A stretch of DNA of 64,000 bases from Janthinobacterium saanense (GCF_014200675.1 NZ_JACHCI010000006.1:139931-203930), one strand, 5' to 3'; shown: positions 46,487 through 55,182, numbered from the stretch's first letter. The notes: generated by a model not told the origin, from the letters alone. A program made the numbers and translations.

Positions 46487-46624
46487 ATGAGCAAGACCAA
46501 CGACACGCCGCGCGAACAGCAACAGCAGGAACACCTGCAAGCCGAGCAGGAAGCAAACAAGATCCGCCAGAACGATGGCCTGAAGCAACACCAAGGTGGC
46601 GACAAGGGCCCGCGCGGGCAGTAA
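46487..46624 (+). CDS. small hydrophilic protein of 45 residues
   Basis: A short open frame with a good AAGGAG ribosome site seven bases before its ATG and an intrinsic terminator right after its stop. The product is very polar, rich in Gln, Glu, Lys and Asp (MSKTNDTPREQQQQEH at the start), with no hydrophobic segment and probably disordered or helical. I do not recognise a family. The surrounding signals support that it is expressed. Confidence 0.6.
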   Translation: MSKTNDTPREQQQQEHLQAEQEANKIRQNDGLKQHQGGDKGPRGQ

Positions 46625-46626
46625 GC

Positions 46627-46656
46627 AAAAAAAAGGAACCTCGCGGTTCCTTTTTT
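46627..46656 (+). terminator. intrinsic terminator after the small ORF
   Basis: An 8-bp stem (AAGGAACC, TCGC loop, GGTTCCTT) flanked by an A-run and a T-run, directly after the 45-codon gene. It could act in both directions. Confidence 0.85.
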
Positions 46657-46658
46657 AT

Positions 46659-46698
46659 TATTGCGGACCATCCATTACATGATGTGGTCGACGTTCCC
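46659..46698 (-). pseudogene. relic of a pit-gene 3' end
   Basis: 34 bases here match 27 of 34 positions at the real pit 3' end near 50752-50785, including the stop codon and the last codons (HIM-stop on the minus strand). Both copies directly follow an intrinsic terminator. Too short to be functional; probably a scar of a duplication or insertion. Confidence 0.5.
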
Positions 46699-46716
46699 AC
46701 TACGAACCGCCCCCGC

Positions 46717-46779
46717 CTGGAAGGTTTACAGGTGTTCCTGGCGTATGAGGGATTGACAGTGGAGCTGGCTAAGGACTGA
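46717..46779 (+). pseudogene. relic of an MBL-hydrolase 3' end
   Basis: In frame this stretch reads LEGLQVFLAYEGLTVELA, against LDGLQVFLAYEGLTVALA at the end of the intact gene at 45508-46398. The 57 compared bases differ at ten positions, seven of them at wobble or synonymous sites, so the relic evolved as coding DNA before it was truncated. The ATPase gene's stop codon lies inside it. Confidence 0.7.
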
Positions 46780-49381
46780 CTGAAGTCAGCAAACGCTGAT
46801 ACATGCGTTTTGTCGCCGCCTGTATTTCCGGCTCAAGCTCGCTCAACATATTCTCGCCGTTATTAATTGCTGCATCAAACGCAAGCAAGAGTGGTCGTGC
46901 ATGTTTTTCATATCCCAGGCTGCGCATTTCCGCGAGCAATGCCGATGCGGCTTGTGCATCGGCCAACATGGGCGCCAGAAAACCTTCAATAAATTGCTCA
47001 TGAACCAAGGCGGCGGCGATATTGGCAGGGTCTGCCTGCAAACGCGTCAAAGCATCGCGCAATGCGGAGTGATTGCCGGCTTCAATGGCTACTTTGGCTG
47101 CGGCGACACACAGACGTACGCGCAGCCTGGTATGGATAGCTTGCCAGTACGGAGGCAAGTCGGCACCCAGCAAGATGGCTTGCTCATATGCGGCTGACGC
47201 TTCCGTCTCGCGATGCAGAATCTCCAATAATTCGCCTAAATTATTCCAGGCCTTGGCATCAGTTGGATCAAGCTTGATCGCTGTGCGATAAGCAAGCTCA
47301 GCTTCATCGTAGCGTTGCCGTTTATCTGCCAGGAAAATACCGAGCATCAGCCAAGGCAGCGATAGGGAGGGTTCAAGCTCAATTGCTCTCCTCAGTACAA
47401 ACTCAGCCTCATCATAACGACCAAGCTCACTCACCAGCAATATCCCCAGCAACAGCCAAGAGCGAGCATCTGCTTTATCAAGATCAATGGCCTTTCGATA
47501 AGCAATTTCACTTTCTTCATAACGATCCAACGTTACCCCTAGCAATATCCCTAACAATAACCAAGGGTTAGCAGCAGTGGAATCCAACTCAATTGCTTTA
47601 CGATAAGCTTGTTCGGCCTCACTGGCCCGGTCACTTTTATCCAATAGCATTCCTAACATAATCCACGCCCGGAAACTCGCTGGCTCAAGTTTAATCGCTT
47701 CGCGGTAAGCCACTTCCGCCTCATCTTGACGGTCAATATCTCCTGCAAGCAACATTCCAAGGTCAATCCATGCCCGAGTAGAAGTTGGATTAATCTTGAT
47801 CTCATGACGGAGTGTTCGCTCAGTTTCTGCGGCATTTGTCGCTCCCCGGACAGCAACAGTTGTTGCAATTAATTCAACCGAATAGTGCACCGAAGGTTCA
47901 CAGACTACACTCCCAGGCAATACAGCATGCGTGGCAATATGCGACAAGTAGTCTCCAATTTCCCCGCCATGACTCTTCAGGTGCGAACGTAATCTGTCAG
48001 CACCATAAGCCTCAAACTCTTGACGCTGAGATGCCGTTACTGATTTGGTCACGGCCACGGCGAACGCAAATTTTGCTTCCGCCAATGCGCTTGCGCCACA
48101 GTCGTCTTTCAGTTTTTCCTGTAACTCTTCCGCGTCATACATGGCTTCAAAGAACCGGGTCAATCCAATGACATTCTGGCGAATGCGGCGCGTGCCGCGC
48201 ATTTGCAACCACAGCCGAAATAGTTGTTCAGCAATACGGTATTGGGTACGGCCATGATCGGCGGATTTTTCCACCAGTCCCTCGTTTTCGAGGATCGTCA
48301 ATTGCGCCGATATAGTGCTGGTAGGCAATCCTGCATGAGCACCGATCTGGGCGGCCGTATGACCGAAACGCAAGCCTTCGCCAGTTCCCACGCCTTGCAC
48401 CGCCAGCGCATGCATGATGGCCTGGGCCTGCTCCGACAAATCCTCGATACGCGCCTTGTAGTATGGCGTAGTGATATCCATCAAGCGCTCGAAATCTTCG
48501 ACAGCGCGACTGTTCGGGCCATTGCGCAGCAGTTCAAAAATGAGGCCCAGTGCACGCGGGTTGCCGCCGGTAAGCTCAAACAGCGCTTCGATGCGGCCGG
48601 GATGTGCGCGCAGACGCTGTTTCAAATCGGGAATGTTCTGGGCGTCGGTCCAGCGTTCAAGCACCAGCCGGGCTTCAGTCAGAGTCAGCTTGCCCAGCCG
48701 CTTGGGCAGGAAAAAGTCATAAAAGGCTTTATCGTAATCCTTGAATGGCGCCGACAAGCGCACGGAGCCGCCGATGACAATCGGCGAAGTACGGGTCGAT
48801 AGCGCCTCGCGCAAGGCCCAGTAGGCCGGCGCATGCGGATCGTTGAGTTTGCGTCCATTCTTGTCGATACGCTGGAATATCATGTCCAGGTTATCTACCA
48901 GCATGACTGGCCGCCGCCCTAAAAGTACGCACGTTTGCTGCAACAGCTTGAAGCCGGCATCGGATGTCGTATTGCTTCTGTCATCCTCGGCACGCGCCTG
49001 CTCGAGCGCATCCATCAAGCCATCTGCTTCCGTGCTCAGTTTCAGAAAGTCGAGTTCATCAGCCAGTACTTCGCAAGCAGTCCACCAAAAATCCGCCAAG
49101 TTCTTGACTTGATACAACTCTTCAGGAAACGACAGTACAATCAGGTGATCATTCAATGCACTGTCACGGCGCACCGCAATGGCCAGCCGTTTCAATAGCG
49201 TCGTCTTGCCGGCGCCACGCACGCCAACCAGGAGGTAATGCTGGACGCTTCCTTCCAGCGGCGCCTTGGCCAATTCATCGCGCAGGAAAATAAACTCGTC
49301 TTGACGAGCGACAAAACTGGCAAGCAACGCATCCTCGCCAAGCCAATCGGGATTGTAGTGATGATGGGAAACGACGTTCAT
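46769..49381 (-). CDS. STAND-like P-loop ATPase with winged helix and TPR repeats
   Basis: 870-residue protein of unknown function. N-terminal NTPase with Walker A GVRGAGKTT (residues 53-61) and Walker B VMLVDNLD (159-166), then GGNPRALGLIFELL. Next is a winged helix (about 340-410: TISAQLTILENEGLVEKS) and about seven TPR repeats (about 510-760). This NTPase-wHTH-TPR order is that of STAND-type signal ATPases. No N-terminal effector domain is seen. It starts in a TAATG overlap with the upstream ATPase, with AAGGAA upstream. The repeat part has visibly lower GC than neighbours. The target and trigger are unknown. Confidence 0.75.
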   Translation of the reverse strand: MNVVSHHHYNPDWLGEDALLASFVARQDEFIFLRDELAKAPLEGSVQHYLLVGVRGAGKTTLLKRLAIAVRRDSALNDHLIVLSFPEELYQVKNLADFWWTACEVLADELDFLKLSTEADGLMDALEQARAEDDRSNTTSDAGFKLLQQTCVLLGRRPVMLVDNLDMIFQRIDKNGRKLNDPHAPAYWALREALSTRTSPIVIGGSVRLSAPFKDYDKAFYDFFLPKRLGKLTLTEARLVLERWTDAQNIPDLKQRLRAHPGRIEALFELTGGNPRALGLIFELLRNGPNSRAVEDFERLMDITTPYYKARIEDLSEQAQAIMHALAVQGVGTGEGLRFGHTAAQIGAHAGLPTSTISAQLTILENEGLVEKSADHGRTQYRIAEQLFRLWLQMRGTRRIRQNVIGLTRFFEAMYDAEELQEKLKDDCGASALAEAKFAFAVAVTKSVTASQRQEFEAYGADRLRSHLKSHGGEIGDYLSHIATHAVLPGSVVCEPSVHYSVELIATTVAVRGATNAAETERTLRHEIKINPTSTRAWIDLGMLLAGDIDRQDEAEVAYREAIKLEPASFRAWIMLGMLLDKSDRASEAEQAYRKAIELDSTAANPWLLLGILLGVTLDRYEESEIAYRKAIDLDKADARSWLLLGILLVSELGRYDEAEFVLRRAIELEPSLSLPWLMLGIFLADKRQRYDEAELAYRTAIKLDPTDAKAWNNLGELLEILHRETEASAAYEQAILLGADLPPYWQAIHTRLRVRLCVAAAKVAIEAGNHSALRDALTRLQADPANIAAALVHEQFIEGFLAPMLADAQAASALLAEMRSLGYEKHARPLLLAFDAAINNGENMLSELEPEIQAATKRMYQRLLTSVSP

Positions 49382-50613
49382 TACAGGGTATTCCTTCTCA
49401 GCCACCATCGGCGTAAGGGTTCGAGTCGAAAGCGATAACGTTTGACGCCAGAGCTATCATCAGGCCACCAATAAGCGTCGCGTTCCAGAATATCGTGTAG
49501 GTTGATAAAGATGCGCCGCGTCACTTCCGGCAACGCATGCGGCAAACGGTCTTCGATCACCGCCAACAGTGCTTCGGGACGTGCACCTTGGCGATCTTGC
49601 GAGCAAAGGTTGAGTAAGGCCATCGCATGGCTGGCGTCGGTTTGAAGCAACTGCTGATGCAACCGTTGTTCCCAATGATAAAAGTCGTTGTCCGAGCCGG
49701 GCTGCACCATGATATCAACGGCTTGCGCGATCAACGCACGCATATCTTCATCGGCATGGGAGGAAACCAGGGTGCGCAAGTGATGGAAGGCCACTTGCAA
49801 ATAATAAGGCTGCGGCCATTGCACTGCCTCGACCAGGCTGCGCGCATCATCTGGCGTTAATGGGATCACATAGTGGGCGGCCAGCTCCTTGAGCATGGCG
49901 ATAGCCACTTCGTCCTTGAAGGCCGGCAAGCTTTGATGGCTCAGGCTATTAATCGTATCGGCCATGCCATGTTGCTGCACCAGGGTATCGAGACCCACCG
50001 ATCCGGATATCAGCCAGCGCACCGCATGCGCGCCAGGAAGGCCCCGTACATCATTGCGCAACCAATCGAGAAAGCGCCGCACACGCTGCACGCCGGTAGC
50101 CGGATCATTGCGCATGATATTGAACAGCATGATCGGCAACTCATCGACATAGATGAGCCAGTTGTTTTCGGCCTGCCCTATCAGGCGCAGCACATCACAA
50201 GCCACCGCCGCCCACTCTTCGGCAATACCATCCTTGATGTCGACACCGATGCCGCCCGTACCTGGAATCGGCAGTTTGATCGACTTGATACGGCTGCCGA
50301 CAGCCGAGAGCGCATTGCCGATCAGATTCCTGGCTTTTTCACTGATCGTGGCCAATTCCGGAGCGAGCGCAGCATCGAGCTTATCGAGAAAGCCGCGTTC
50401 ATCAATGCAAGAGGCGACATTGATCTCTATCGCAGACCAGCCCTGGGTTCGCAGCTGCGCCATGACGGCCCGCGCAATGGAAGTTTTACCAATACGGCGA
50501 GGTCCCAGCAGCAGGATATCGTCATTGACGAGAATGTCAGCCAGCCTCGCAGCCTCCTTGTCACGGCCAAAGAAATTCGCACCCTCTACTGGTGAACCTG
50601 CGATGTTATCCAT
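49381..50613 (-). CDS. P-loop ATPase, archaeal-type ATPase-like
   Basis: 410-residue ATP-binding protein. NFFGRDKEAARL is the N-terminal motif of archaeal-ATPase/STAND relatives, Walker A is GPRRIGKTS (about residues 36-44) and Walker B is WLIYVDELP with an adjacent acidic residue. A sensor-like RWLISGS follows, and the C-terminal half is helical, ending in YRFRLEPLRRWWLRR, a winged-helix-like close. It shares its plan with the next gene and is translationally coupled to it, so they very likely work together. No effector domain is recognised. A 24-bp dyad lies 32 bases before its ATG. Confidence 0.72.
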   Translation of the reverse strand: MDNIAGSPVEGANFFGRDKEAARLADILVNDDILLLGPRRIGKTSIARAVMAQLRTQGWSAIEINVASCIDERGFLDKLDAALAPELATISEKARNLIGNALSAVGSRIKSIKLPIPGTGGIGVDIKDGIAEEWAAVACDVLRLIGQAENNWLIYVDELPIMLFNIMRNDPATGVQRVRRFLDWLRNDVRGLPGAHAVRWLISGSVGLDTLVQQHGMADTINSLSHQSLPAFKDEVAIAMLKELAAHYVIPLTPDDARSLVEAVQWPQPYYLQVAFHHLRTLVSSHADEDMRALIAQAVDIMVQPGSDNDFYHWEQRLHQQLLQTDASHAMALLNLCSQDRQGARPEALLAVIEDRLPHALPEVTRRIFINLHDILERDAYWWPDDSSGVKRYRFRLEPLRRWWLRRNTL

Positions 50614-50644
50614 GGAAGCACCTCACACAAGCGATAAGAAAATA

Positions 50645-50668
50645 TAGCGCTAATAAATCTTAGCACTA
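50645..50668 (-). promoter_or_regulatory. 24-bp dyad before the ATPase pair
   Basis: TAGCGCTAA-N6-TTAGCACTA; the arms match at 8 of 9 positions. It lies in an AT-rich stretch 32 bases upstream of the first ATPase start, next to a TATATT that could serve as -10 element. A dimeric repressor is the natural reading. No regulator is encoded nearby, so one of the ATPases (the second has a winged helix) might bind it. Confidence 0.6.
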
Positions 50669-50715
50669 TGTTTTTTTAGTGTAAAGCGATAATCCTTGAA
50701 GATCGTGACATGGCA

Positions 50716-50746
50716 CAAAAAAAGGGAGCCAACAGGCTCCCTTTTT
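50716..50746 (-). terminator. intrinsic terminator after pit
   Basis: GGGAGCC-AACA-GGCTCCC, a 7-bp stem flanked by seven As and five Ts, 20 bases after the pit stop. It probably works in both directions and also isolates the ATPase pair. Confidence 0.88.
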
Positions 50747-50765
50747 CATTGTTTCCGACTATCCA

Positions 50766-51776
50766 TTACATAATATGGTGGCCTATCCACCATGCAATCG
50801 CTGCAACAAACGCCGAGGCAGGAATCGTGAAGATCCAGGCCCAGACGATATTGCCTGCCACGCCCCAGCGGACGGCGGACATTTTTTGCGCGGAGCCGAC
50901 GCCGACGATGGCGCCCGTGATCGTATGTGTGGTCGATACGGGGATGCCCAGTGCGGTCGACAGGAACAGTGTAATCGCGCCGCCCGTTTCGGCGCAGAAG
51001 CCGCCGACGGGTTTGAGCTTGGTGATCTTCTGGCCCATGGTCTTGACGATGCGCCAGCCACCGAACAGGGTGCCGAAGCTGATCGCCGTGTAGCACGAGA
51101 TGATGACCCACAGCGGCGGCATCTGATCCGCCACGTTCGAATAACCGGCGGCGATCAGCAGCATCCAGATGATGCCGATGGTTTTTTGCGCATCGTTGCC
51201 GCCGTGGCCCAGGCTGTAGGCTGCGGCCGAGAACAATTGCAGGCGGCGGAACCATTTATCGACCTTGCGCGGCGTCGAACGCACGAAGACCCACGACACG
51301 ATCAGCATCATGATGGAGCCGAAGATAAAGCCCAGCAAAGGTGAAATGACGATGAAAGCCACGGTTTTCCACAGGCCGCCCGCAACCAGCGCGCCGGTGC
51401 CCGACTTGGCAACTGCAGCGCCCACCAGGCCGCCGATCAGCGCGTGCGAGGACGACGAGGGAATCCCGTAGTACCAGGTAAACAGGTTCCAGAAGATGGC
51501 GCCCATCAGCGCACCGAAAATCACGTACTGGTCGACTACAGTGGGGTCGATCGTGCCCTTGCCGACGGTGGTGGCTACGGTCAGCTGGTGGAAAATGAAA
51601 ATGGCGACAAAGTTGAAGGTGGCGGCCATGGCAACGGCCGTCTGCGGTTTCAATACGCCCGTCGAGACCACCGTCGCAATCGCGTTGGCGGCATCGTGGA
51701 AACCGTTCATGAAGTCAAACAGCAGCGCCAGGGCGATCAACAGGCCTAGCACGTAAATGCTGATTTGTATGGTCAT
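50766..51776 (-). CDS. pit: Inorganic phosphate transporter, PiT family
   Basis: 336-residue low-affinity phosphate/cation symporter of the inner membrane. The family's duplicated signature is visible in DFMNGFHDAANAIATVVSTGVL, given by its landmarks NGFHDAANA and, in the second half, GHGGNDAQKTIG. About ten hydrophobic helices are evident. The DUF47/PhoU-like gene lies 43 bases upstream on the same strand, the usual accessory of bacterial Pit proteins. Its 3' end has a diverged partial duplicate at 46659-46698. Confidence 0.92.
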   Translation of the reverse strand: MTIQISIYVLGLLIALALLFDFMNGFHDAANAIATVVSTGVLKPQTAVAMAATFNFVAIFIFHQLTVATTVGKGTIDPTVVDQYVIFGALMGAIFWNLFTWYYGIPSSSSHALIGGLVGAAVAKSGTGALVAGGLWKTVAFIVISPLLGFIFGSIMMLIVSWVFVRSTPRKVDKWFRRLQLFSAAAYSLGHGGNDAQKTIGIIWMLLIAAGYSNVADQMPPLWVIISCYTAISFGTLFGGWRIVKTMGQKITKLKPVGGFCAETGGAITLFLSTALGIPVSTTHTITGAIVGVGSAQKMSAVRWGVAGNIVWAWIFTIPASAFVAAIAWWIGHHIM

Positions 51777-51819
51777 TATTGTATTCTTTTCTGATTCTGG
51801 TTCAGGACAGGCCTAACGC

Positions 51820-52446
51820 TTACGCGTTTTCGACGATGATGCCTTCGATGATATTGGAGACATCTTCGCAACGGTCGGTCACGGTTTCCAGAATTTCGTA
51901 GATCGCTTTCAGCTTGATCAGGTTGCGCACGTCCGGTTCGTCGCGGAACAGCTTGGACATGGCGGCGCGCATCACATGGTCGGCGTCCGATTCCAGGCGG
52001 TCGATCTCTTCGCAGATGGCGACGATCTTGCGCGAGTTGTCCATGTTGTGCAGCAGGGCGACGGCGTCGCGCACTTTCTCGGTACAGGCCAGCACCAGTT
52101 CAGCCAGGCGCTTGGCTTCCGGCGTGACCGATTTCAGGTCGTACAGGGAAACAGTTTGAGCGGCATCTTCCAGCAAGTCCAGGATATCATCCTGGCGCGT
52201 GATCAGTTGGTGAATATCATCGCGGTCGATAGGCGTGATGAAAGTCTTGTGCAGCATTTCCACGGTGGCGTAAGTGACTTTGTCTGCCTGTTTCTCAATG
52301 CTTTCGATCGCATGTACGCGGTTTTCCAGGTCATCGAAATTGGTCATCAGGCCAAGCATTTCTTTTGCGCCTTTAACGCACAGTTCTGCGTGCTGGTTAA
52401 ACAATTCAAAAAACTTGCCCTCAGTGGGCATCAAGCGTCCAAACAT
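51820..52446 (-). CDS. DUF47/PhoU-like Pit accessory protein
   Basis: 208-residue all-helical protein of the DUF47 (TIGR00153, PhoU-like) family: it begins MFGRLMPTEGKFFELFNQHA and contains DREDIHQLITRQDDILDLLE-type helices (RDDIHQLITRQDD here). Such proteins are encoded beside PiT transporters and are thought to control their activity. The ATG at 52446 has a GGAGA site. The open frame extends upstream to 52584 into the dnaB region without support. Confidence 0.9.
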   Translation of the reverse strand: MFGRLMPTEGKFFELFNQHAELCVKGAKEMLGLMTNFDDLENRVHAIESIEKQADKVTYATVEMLHKTFITPIDRDDIHQLITRQDDILDLLEDAAQTVSLYDLKSVTPEAKRLAELVLACTEKVRDAVALLHNMDNSRKIVAICEEIDRLESDADHVMRAAMSKLFRDEPDVRNLIKLKAIYEILETVTDRCEDVSNIIEGIIVENA

Positions 52447-52490
52447 GTCATTCTCCGTTAAGCATTGAGTCGTGTTATTTACTACAGAAA

Positions 52491-52515
52491 GCCGCCCCCG
52501 TTTTGCGGGGGCGGC
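52491..52515 (-). terminator. hairpin after dnaB
   Basis: Perfect 10-bp stem (GCCGCCCCCG, 5-nt loop, CGGGGGCGGC). On the minus strand it is followed by TTTCTGT, a short U-rich tail, 26 bases after the dnaB stop. Likely the dnaB terminator. Confidence 0.75.
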
Positions 52516-52540
52516 CAATGGAATTGCCAGTGCTGCTGTG

Positions 52541-53926
52541 TTAGTCGCCTTGGTACAGCGCCAGTCCACCACTGTAATTGCCAAATTTGGTGTACTGCCC
52601 CATGAAGGTGAGGCGGATGCTGCCGATCGGGCCGTTACGCTGTTTGCCGATAATGATCTCGGCAGTACCCTTGTCGGGCGAATCGGGGTTGTAGACTTCG
52701 TCGCGGTAAATGAACAGGATCACGTCGGCATCCTGCTCAATAGCGCCCGATTCGCGCAAGTCCGACATCACGGGACGTTTGTTCGGGCGTTGCTCCAGCG
52801 AGCGGTTCAGCTGGGACAGCGCGATCACGGGGCAGCCAAGTTCTTTCGCCAGCCCTTTCAAGCCCCGCGAAATCTCGGAAATCTCGGTGGCGCGGTTGTC
52901 GCCAGGGGTATTGGCCGACATCAGTTGCAAGTAATCGACGATGATCAGGCCCAGCTTGCCGCATTGGCGCGACAGCCGGCGTGAGCGCGCCCGCAGCTCG
53001 ATCGAGTTCAAGGCGGGCGTTTCATCGATGTACAACTGCGCGTCATTCATCTTTTGAATCGCGTTGGTCAGGCGCGGCCAGTCTTCGTCATTCAGGCGGC
53101 CAGTACGCAAACGGTGCTGGTCGAGCTGGCCGACCGAGCCCAGCATACGCATGGCCAGCTGGGCGCCGCCCATCTCCATCGAGAACACGGCGACCGGCAA
53201 GCCGCTGTCGATCGCCACGTTTTCACCGATATTGACGGAAAAAGCCGTTTTACCCATCGACGGACGGCCGGCCACGATCACCAGGTCGCCCGGCTGCAGC
53301 CCCGAGGTCATGCGGTCGAGGTCGATGAAACCGGTGGGCACGCCCGTGATTTCACTCTGGTTGTCACGGCTGTAGAGTTCGTCGATGCGCTCGACCACCT
53401 GCGTCAGCAGCGGCTGGATCGCGGTCCAGCCCTGGGCGCCACGGGCGCCTTCTTCGGCAATCGCGAAAATCTTCGATTCGGCTTCGTCAAGCATCTGCTT
53501 GACTTCCTTGCCTTGCGGGCTGAAAGCCGTGCCCGAGATATCGTCGGCCACCGTGATGAGCTTGCGCAGCACGCCGCGGTCGCGCACGATCTCGGCATAG
53601 CGCCGGATATTCGCGGCCGATGGCGTATTTTGCGCCATCGCGTTCAGGTAAGCGAGTCCGCCCACGTCATCGGCCTTGCCGAGCTGGGTCAGGGTTTCAA
53701 AGACAGTAATGACATCGGCTGGCTTGGAAGCGTTAACCATCTTGACGATTTGCTCGAAGATGATGCGATGGTCATAGCGATAGAAATCCTCCGCGTGCAT
53801 GAAGTCGGCAATGCGGTCGTACGCAGCGTTGTCGCGCAGCAAGCCGCCGATGACGGATTGTTCTGCTTCGATCGAATGCGGCGGAATACGGAGGGAATCC
53901 AGTTGTGGATCTGAGGGGGCGTTCAT
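52541..53926 (-). CDS. dnaB: Replicative DNA helicase DnaB
   Basis: 461-residue hexameric helicase that unwinds DNA ahead of the replication fork and recruits primase. The N-terminal helical domain begins RIPPHSIEAEQSVIGGLL, characteristic of DnaB. The RecA-like motor carries Walker A GRPSMGKTAFS, Walker B-type LIIVDYLQLM, and QLNRSLEQRPNKRP. It sits downstream of rplI in the conserved ribosomal gene order but after a terminator, so it probably has its own promoter. Confidence 0.95.
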   Translation of the reverse strand: MNAPSDPQLDSLRIPPHSIEAEQSVIGGLLRDNAAYDRIADFMHAEDFYRYDHRIIFEQIVKMVNASKPADVITVFETLTQLGKADDVGGLAYLNAMAQNTPSAANIRRYAEIVRDRGVLRKLITVADDISGTAFSPQGKEVKQMLDEAESKIFAIAEEGARGAQGWTAIQPLLTQVVERIDELYSRDNQSEITGVPTGFIDLDRMTSGLQPGDLVIVAGRPSMGKTAFSVNIGENVAIDSGLPVAVFSMEMGGAQLAMRMLGSVGQLDQHRLRTGRLNDEDWPRLTNAIQKMNDAQLYIDETPALNSIELRARSRRLSRQCGKLGLIIVDYLQLMSANTPGDNRATEISEISRGLKGLAKELGCPVIALSQLNRSLEQRPNKRPVMSDLRESGAIEQDADVILFIYRDEVYNPDSPDKGTAEIIIGKQRNGPIGSIRLTFMGQYTKFGNYSGGLALYQGD

Positions 53927-54018
53927 GGCGCGAATTATACCTGCTTCGGCGTCAAGGCAAAAAAAAAGGGCTAAAAATCAGCGAAAAATACACGACAAAT
54001 ATACGAAAAGCAGGCGAC

Positions 54019-54044
54019 AAAAAAGCCGGGCGAACCCGGCTTTT
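54019..54044 (-). terminator. intrinsic terminator after rplI
   Basis: AAAAGCCGGG-CGAA-CCCGGCTTTT, a 10-bp stem with A- and T-rich ends, 40 bases after the rplI stop and before dnaB. It ends the rpsF-priB-rpsR-rplI transcript. Confidence 0.9.
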
Positions 54045-54083
54045 CATGCTGCGGCAACGCTGGCGGGACTGGCCCGCAGACGA

Positions 54084-54539
54084 TTACGCGTTCGCGTCAG
54101 CGACGACAGCGATAACAACTTCAACCACGACGTCGGTGTGCAGAGCAACCGAAACGTTGTGCTCGCCAACAACTTTCAGCGGGCCGGTAGGCATACGGAT
54201 TTGTGCTTTTTCAACAGCAAAACCTTGCTTGCTCAGCGCTTCAGCGATGTCGAAGTTGGTGACGGAACCGAACAGACGGCCATCAACACCAGCTTTTTGA
54301 GCAACTTGAACGGTCAGACCGCTCAGTTTTTCGCCTTGGGCTTGCGATGCAGCCAGCTTGGCGGCAGCAGCTTTTTCCAGTTCAGCGCGCTTGACTTCGA
54401 ATTCAGCCACAGCGGTAGCCGTAGCACGACGTGCCAGGCGTTGTGGGATCAGGAAGTTACGTGCGTAACCGTCTTTAACTTTGACGACTTCGCCGAGATT
54501 GCCGACGTTAACAACTTTTTCTAACAGAATGATTTGCAT
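54084..54539 (-). CDS. rplI: 50S ribosomal protein L9
   Basis: 151-residue L9. The N-domain [32 protein letters not shown] is diagnostic (landmarks [12 protein letters not shown] and [13 protein letters not shown]), followed by the long connecting helix rich in Ala, Glu and Lys, and the C-domain. A GGAGAAG ribosome site precedes the ATG. Last gene of the rpsF-priB-rpsR-rplI unit. Confidence 0.97.
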   Translation of the reverse strand: MQIILLEKVVNVGNLGEVVKVKDGYARNFLIPQRLARRATATAVAEFEVKRAELEKAAAAKLAASQAQGEKLSGLTVQVAQKAGVDGRLFGSVTNFDIAEALSKQGFAVEKAQIRMPTGPLKVVGEHNVSVALHTDVVVEVVIAVVADANA

Positions 54540-54566
54540 AGTTCTTCTCCAGGAATATCTGACCGA

Positions 54567-54857
54567 TTAAGCGTGGTGCAGATCGGTGTATGGCAGCAGC
54601 GCGAGGAAGCGTGCGCGCTTGATTGCGGTGTCAACTTGGCGCTGGTAGTGCGCTTTGGTACCGGTCAGGCGTGCTGGCATGATCTTGCCATTTTCCTGGA
54701 CGAAATCTTTCAGCGTATCGACGTCTTTGTAGTCGACTTGTTCAACGTGTGCTGCGGTGAAGCGGCAGAACTTCTTACGTTTGAACAATGGGTTTTGCTG
54801 TTTGCGTTTTTCTTTAAGCTTGAGCTTATTTTTGTCGAACTTTTTACCGAATGCCAT
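54567..54857 (-). CDS. rpsR: 30S ribosomal protein S18
   Basis: 96-residue S18. The core [22 protein letters not shown] and LRDFV-type segment ([20 protein letters not shown]) are characteristic, with [20 protein letters not shown] at the RNA-binding end. A slightly long, basic N-terminus. It lies between priB and rplI as in other betaproteobacteria. Confidence 0.97.
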   Translation of the reverse strand: MAFGKKFDKNKLKLKEKRKQQNPLFKRKKFCRFTAAHVEQVDYKDVDTLKDFVQENGKIMPARLTGTKAHYQRQVDTAIKRARFLALLPYTDLHHA

Positions 54858-54858
54858 G

Positions 54859-55182
54859 TCAGGCTCCTGTATCTAAAAATGCGCTAGTCTGTGTGACTGC
54901 ACTAAAATCAATGATGTGAAACACCAAACTCTTGCTGTTGCGGCTTTTTCTGGCCAGGAAACCTGTGAACTGATACACACCTCCCAAGCTTGCCTGATTA
55001 AACCTGCCTGAAATTTCGCCAGCGGCAAGCGCGGCAAGTTCAAACTCGGTCAAACGGGCAATACCAGCCTCCATTTGCTGCGAACTGTGTTGCAATACTG
55101 CATTCACAATCGGCAAACCTGCCGGGGTATAGCGCAATATTTCACGCTCGGCAATGATGGCGGTAACTTGTAACTGGTTCAG
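54859..55182 (-). CDS. priB: Primosomal replication protein N (PriB)
   Basis: Small single-stranded-DNA-binding OB-fold protein that helps restart stalled forks. [22 protein letters not shown] matches the family N-terminus, where relatives start MNRLQLTA. The best-placed start is therefore an unusual CTG at 55182, with AGGA seven bases upstream, giving 107 residues. The alternative is a TTG at 55197 that would add five residues (MTGPA) without a ribosome site, directly after the rpsF stop. Either way no ATG is available at the N-terminus. It lies between rpsF and rpsR, its usual place. Confidence 0.85.
   Translation of the reverse strand: MNQLQVTAIIAEREILRYTPAGLPIVNAVLQHSSQQMEAGIARLTEFELAALAAGEISGRFNQASLGGVYQFTGFLARKSRNSKSLVFHIIDFSAVTQTSAFLDTGA

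Noticed and set aside
49410..49440. GGTTCGAGTC, a tRNA T-loop-like sequence
   Set aside because: No acceptor, D or anticodon arms can be built around it and it lies inside an ATPase coding region.
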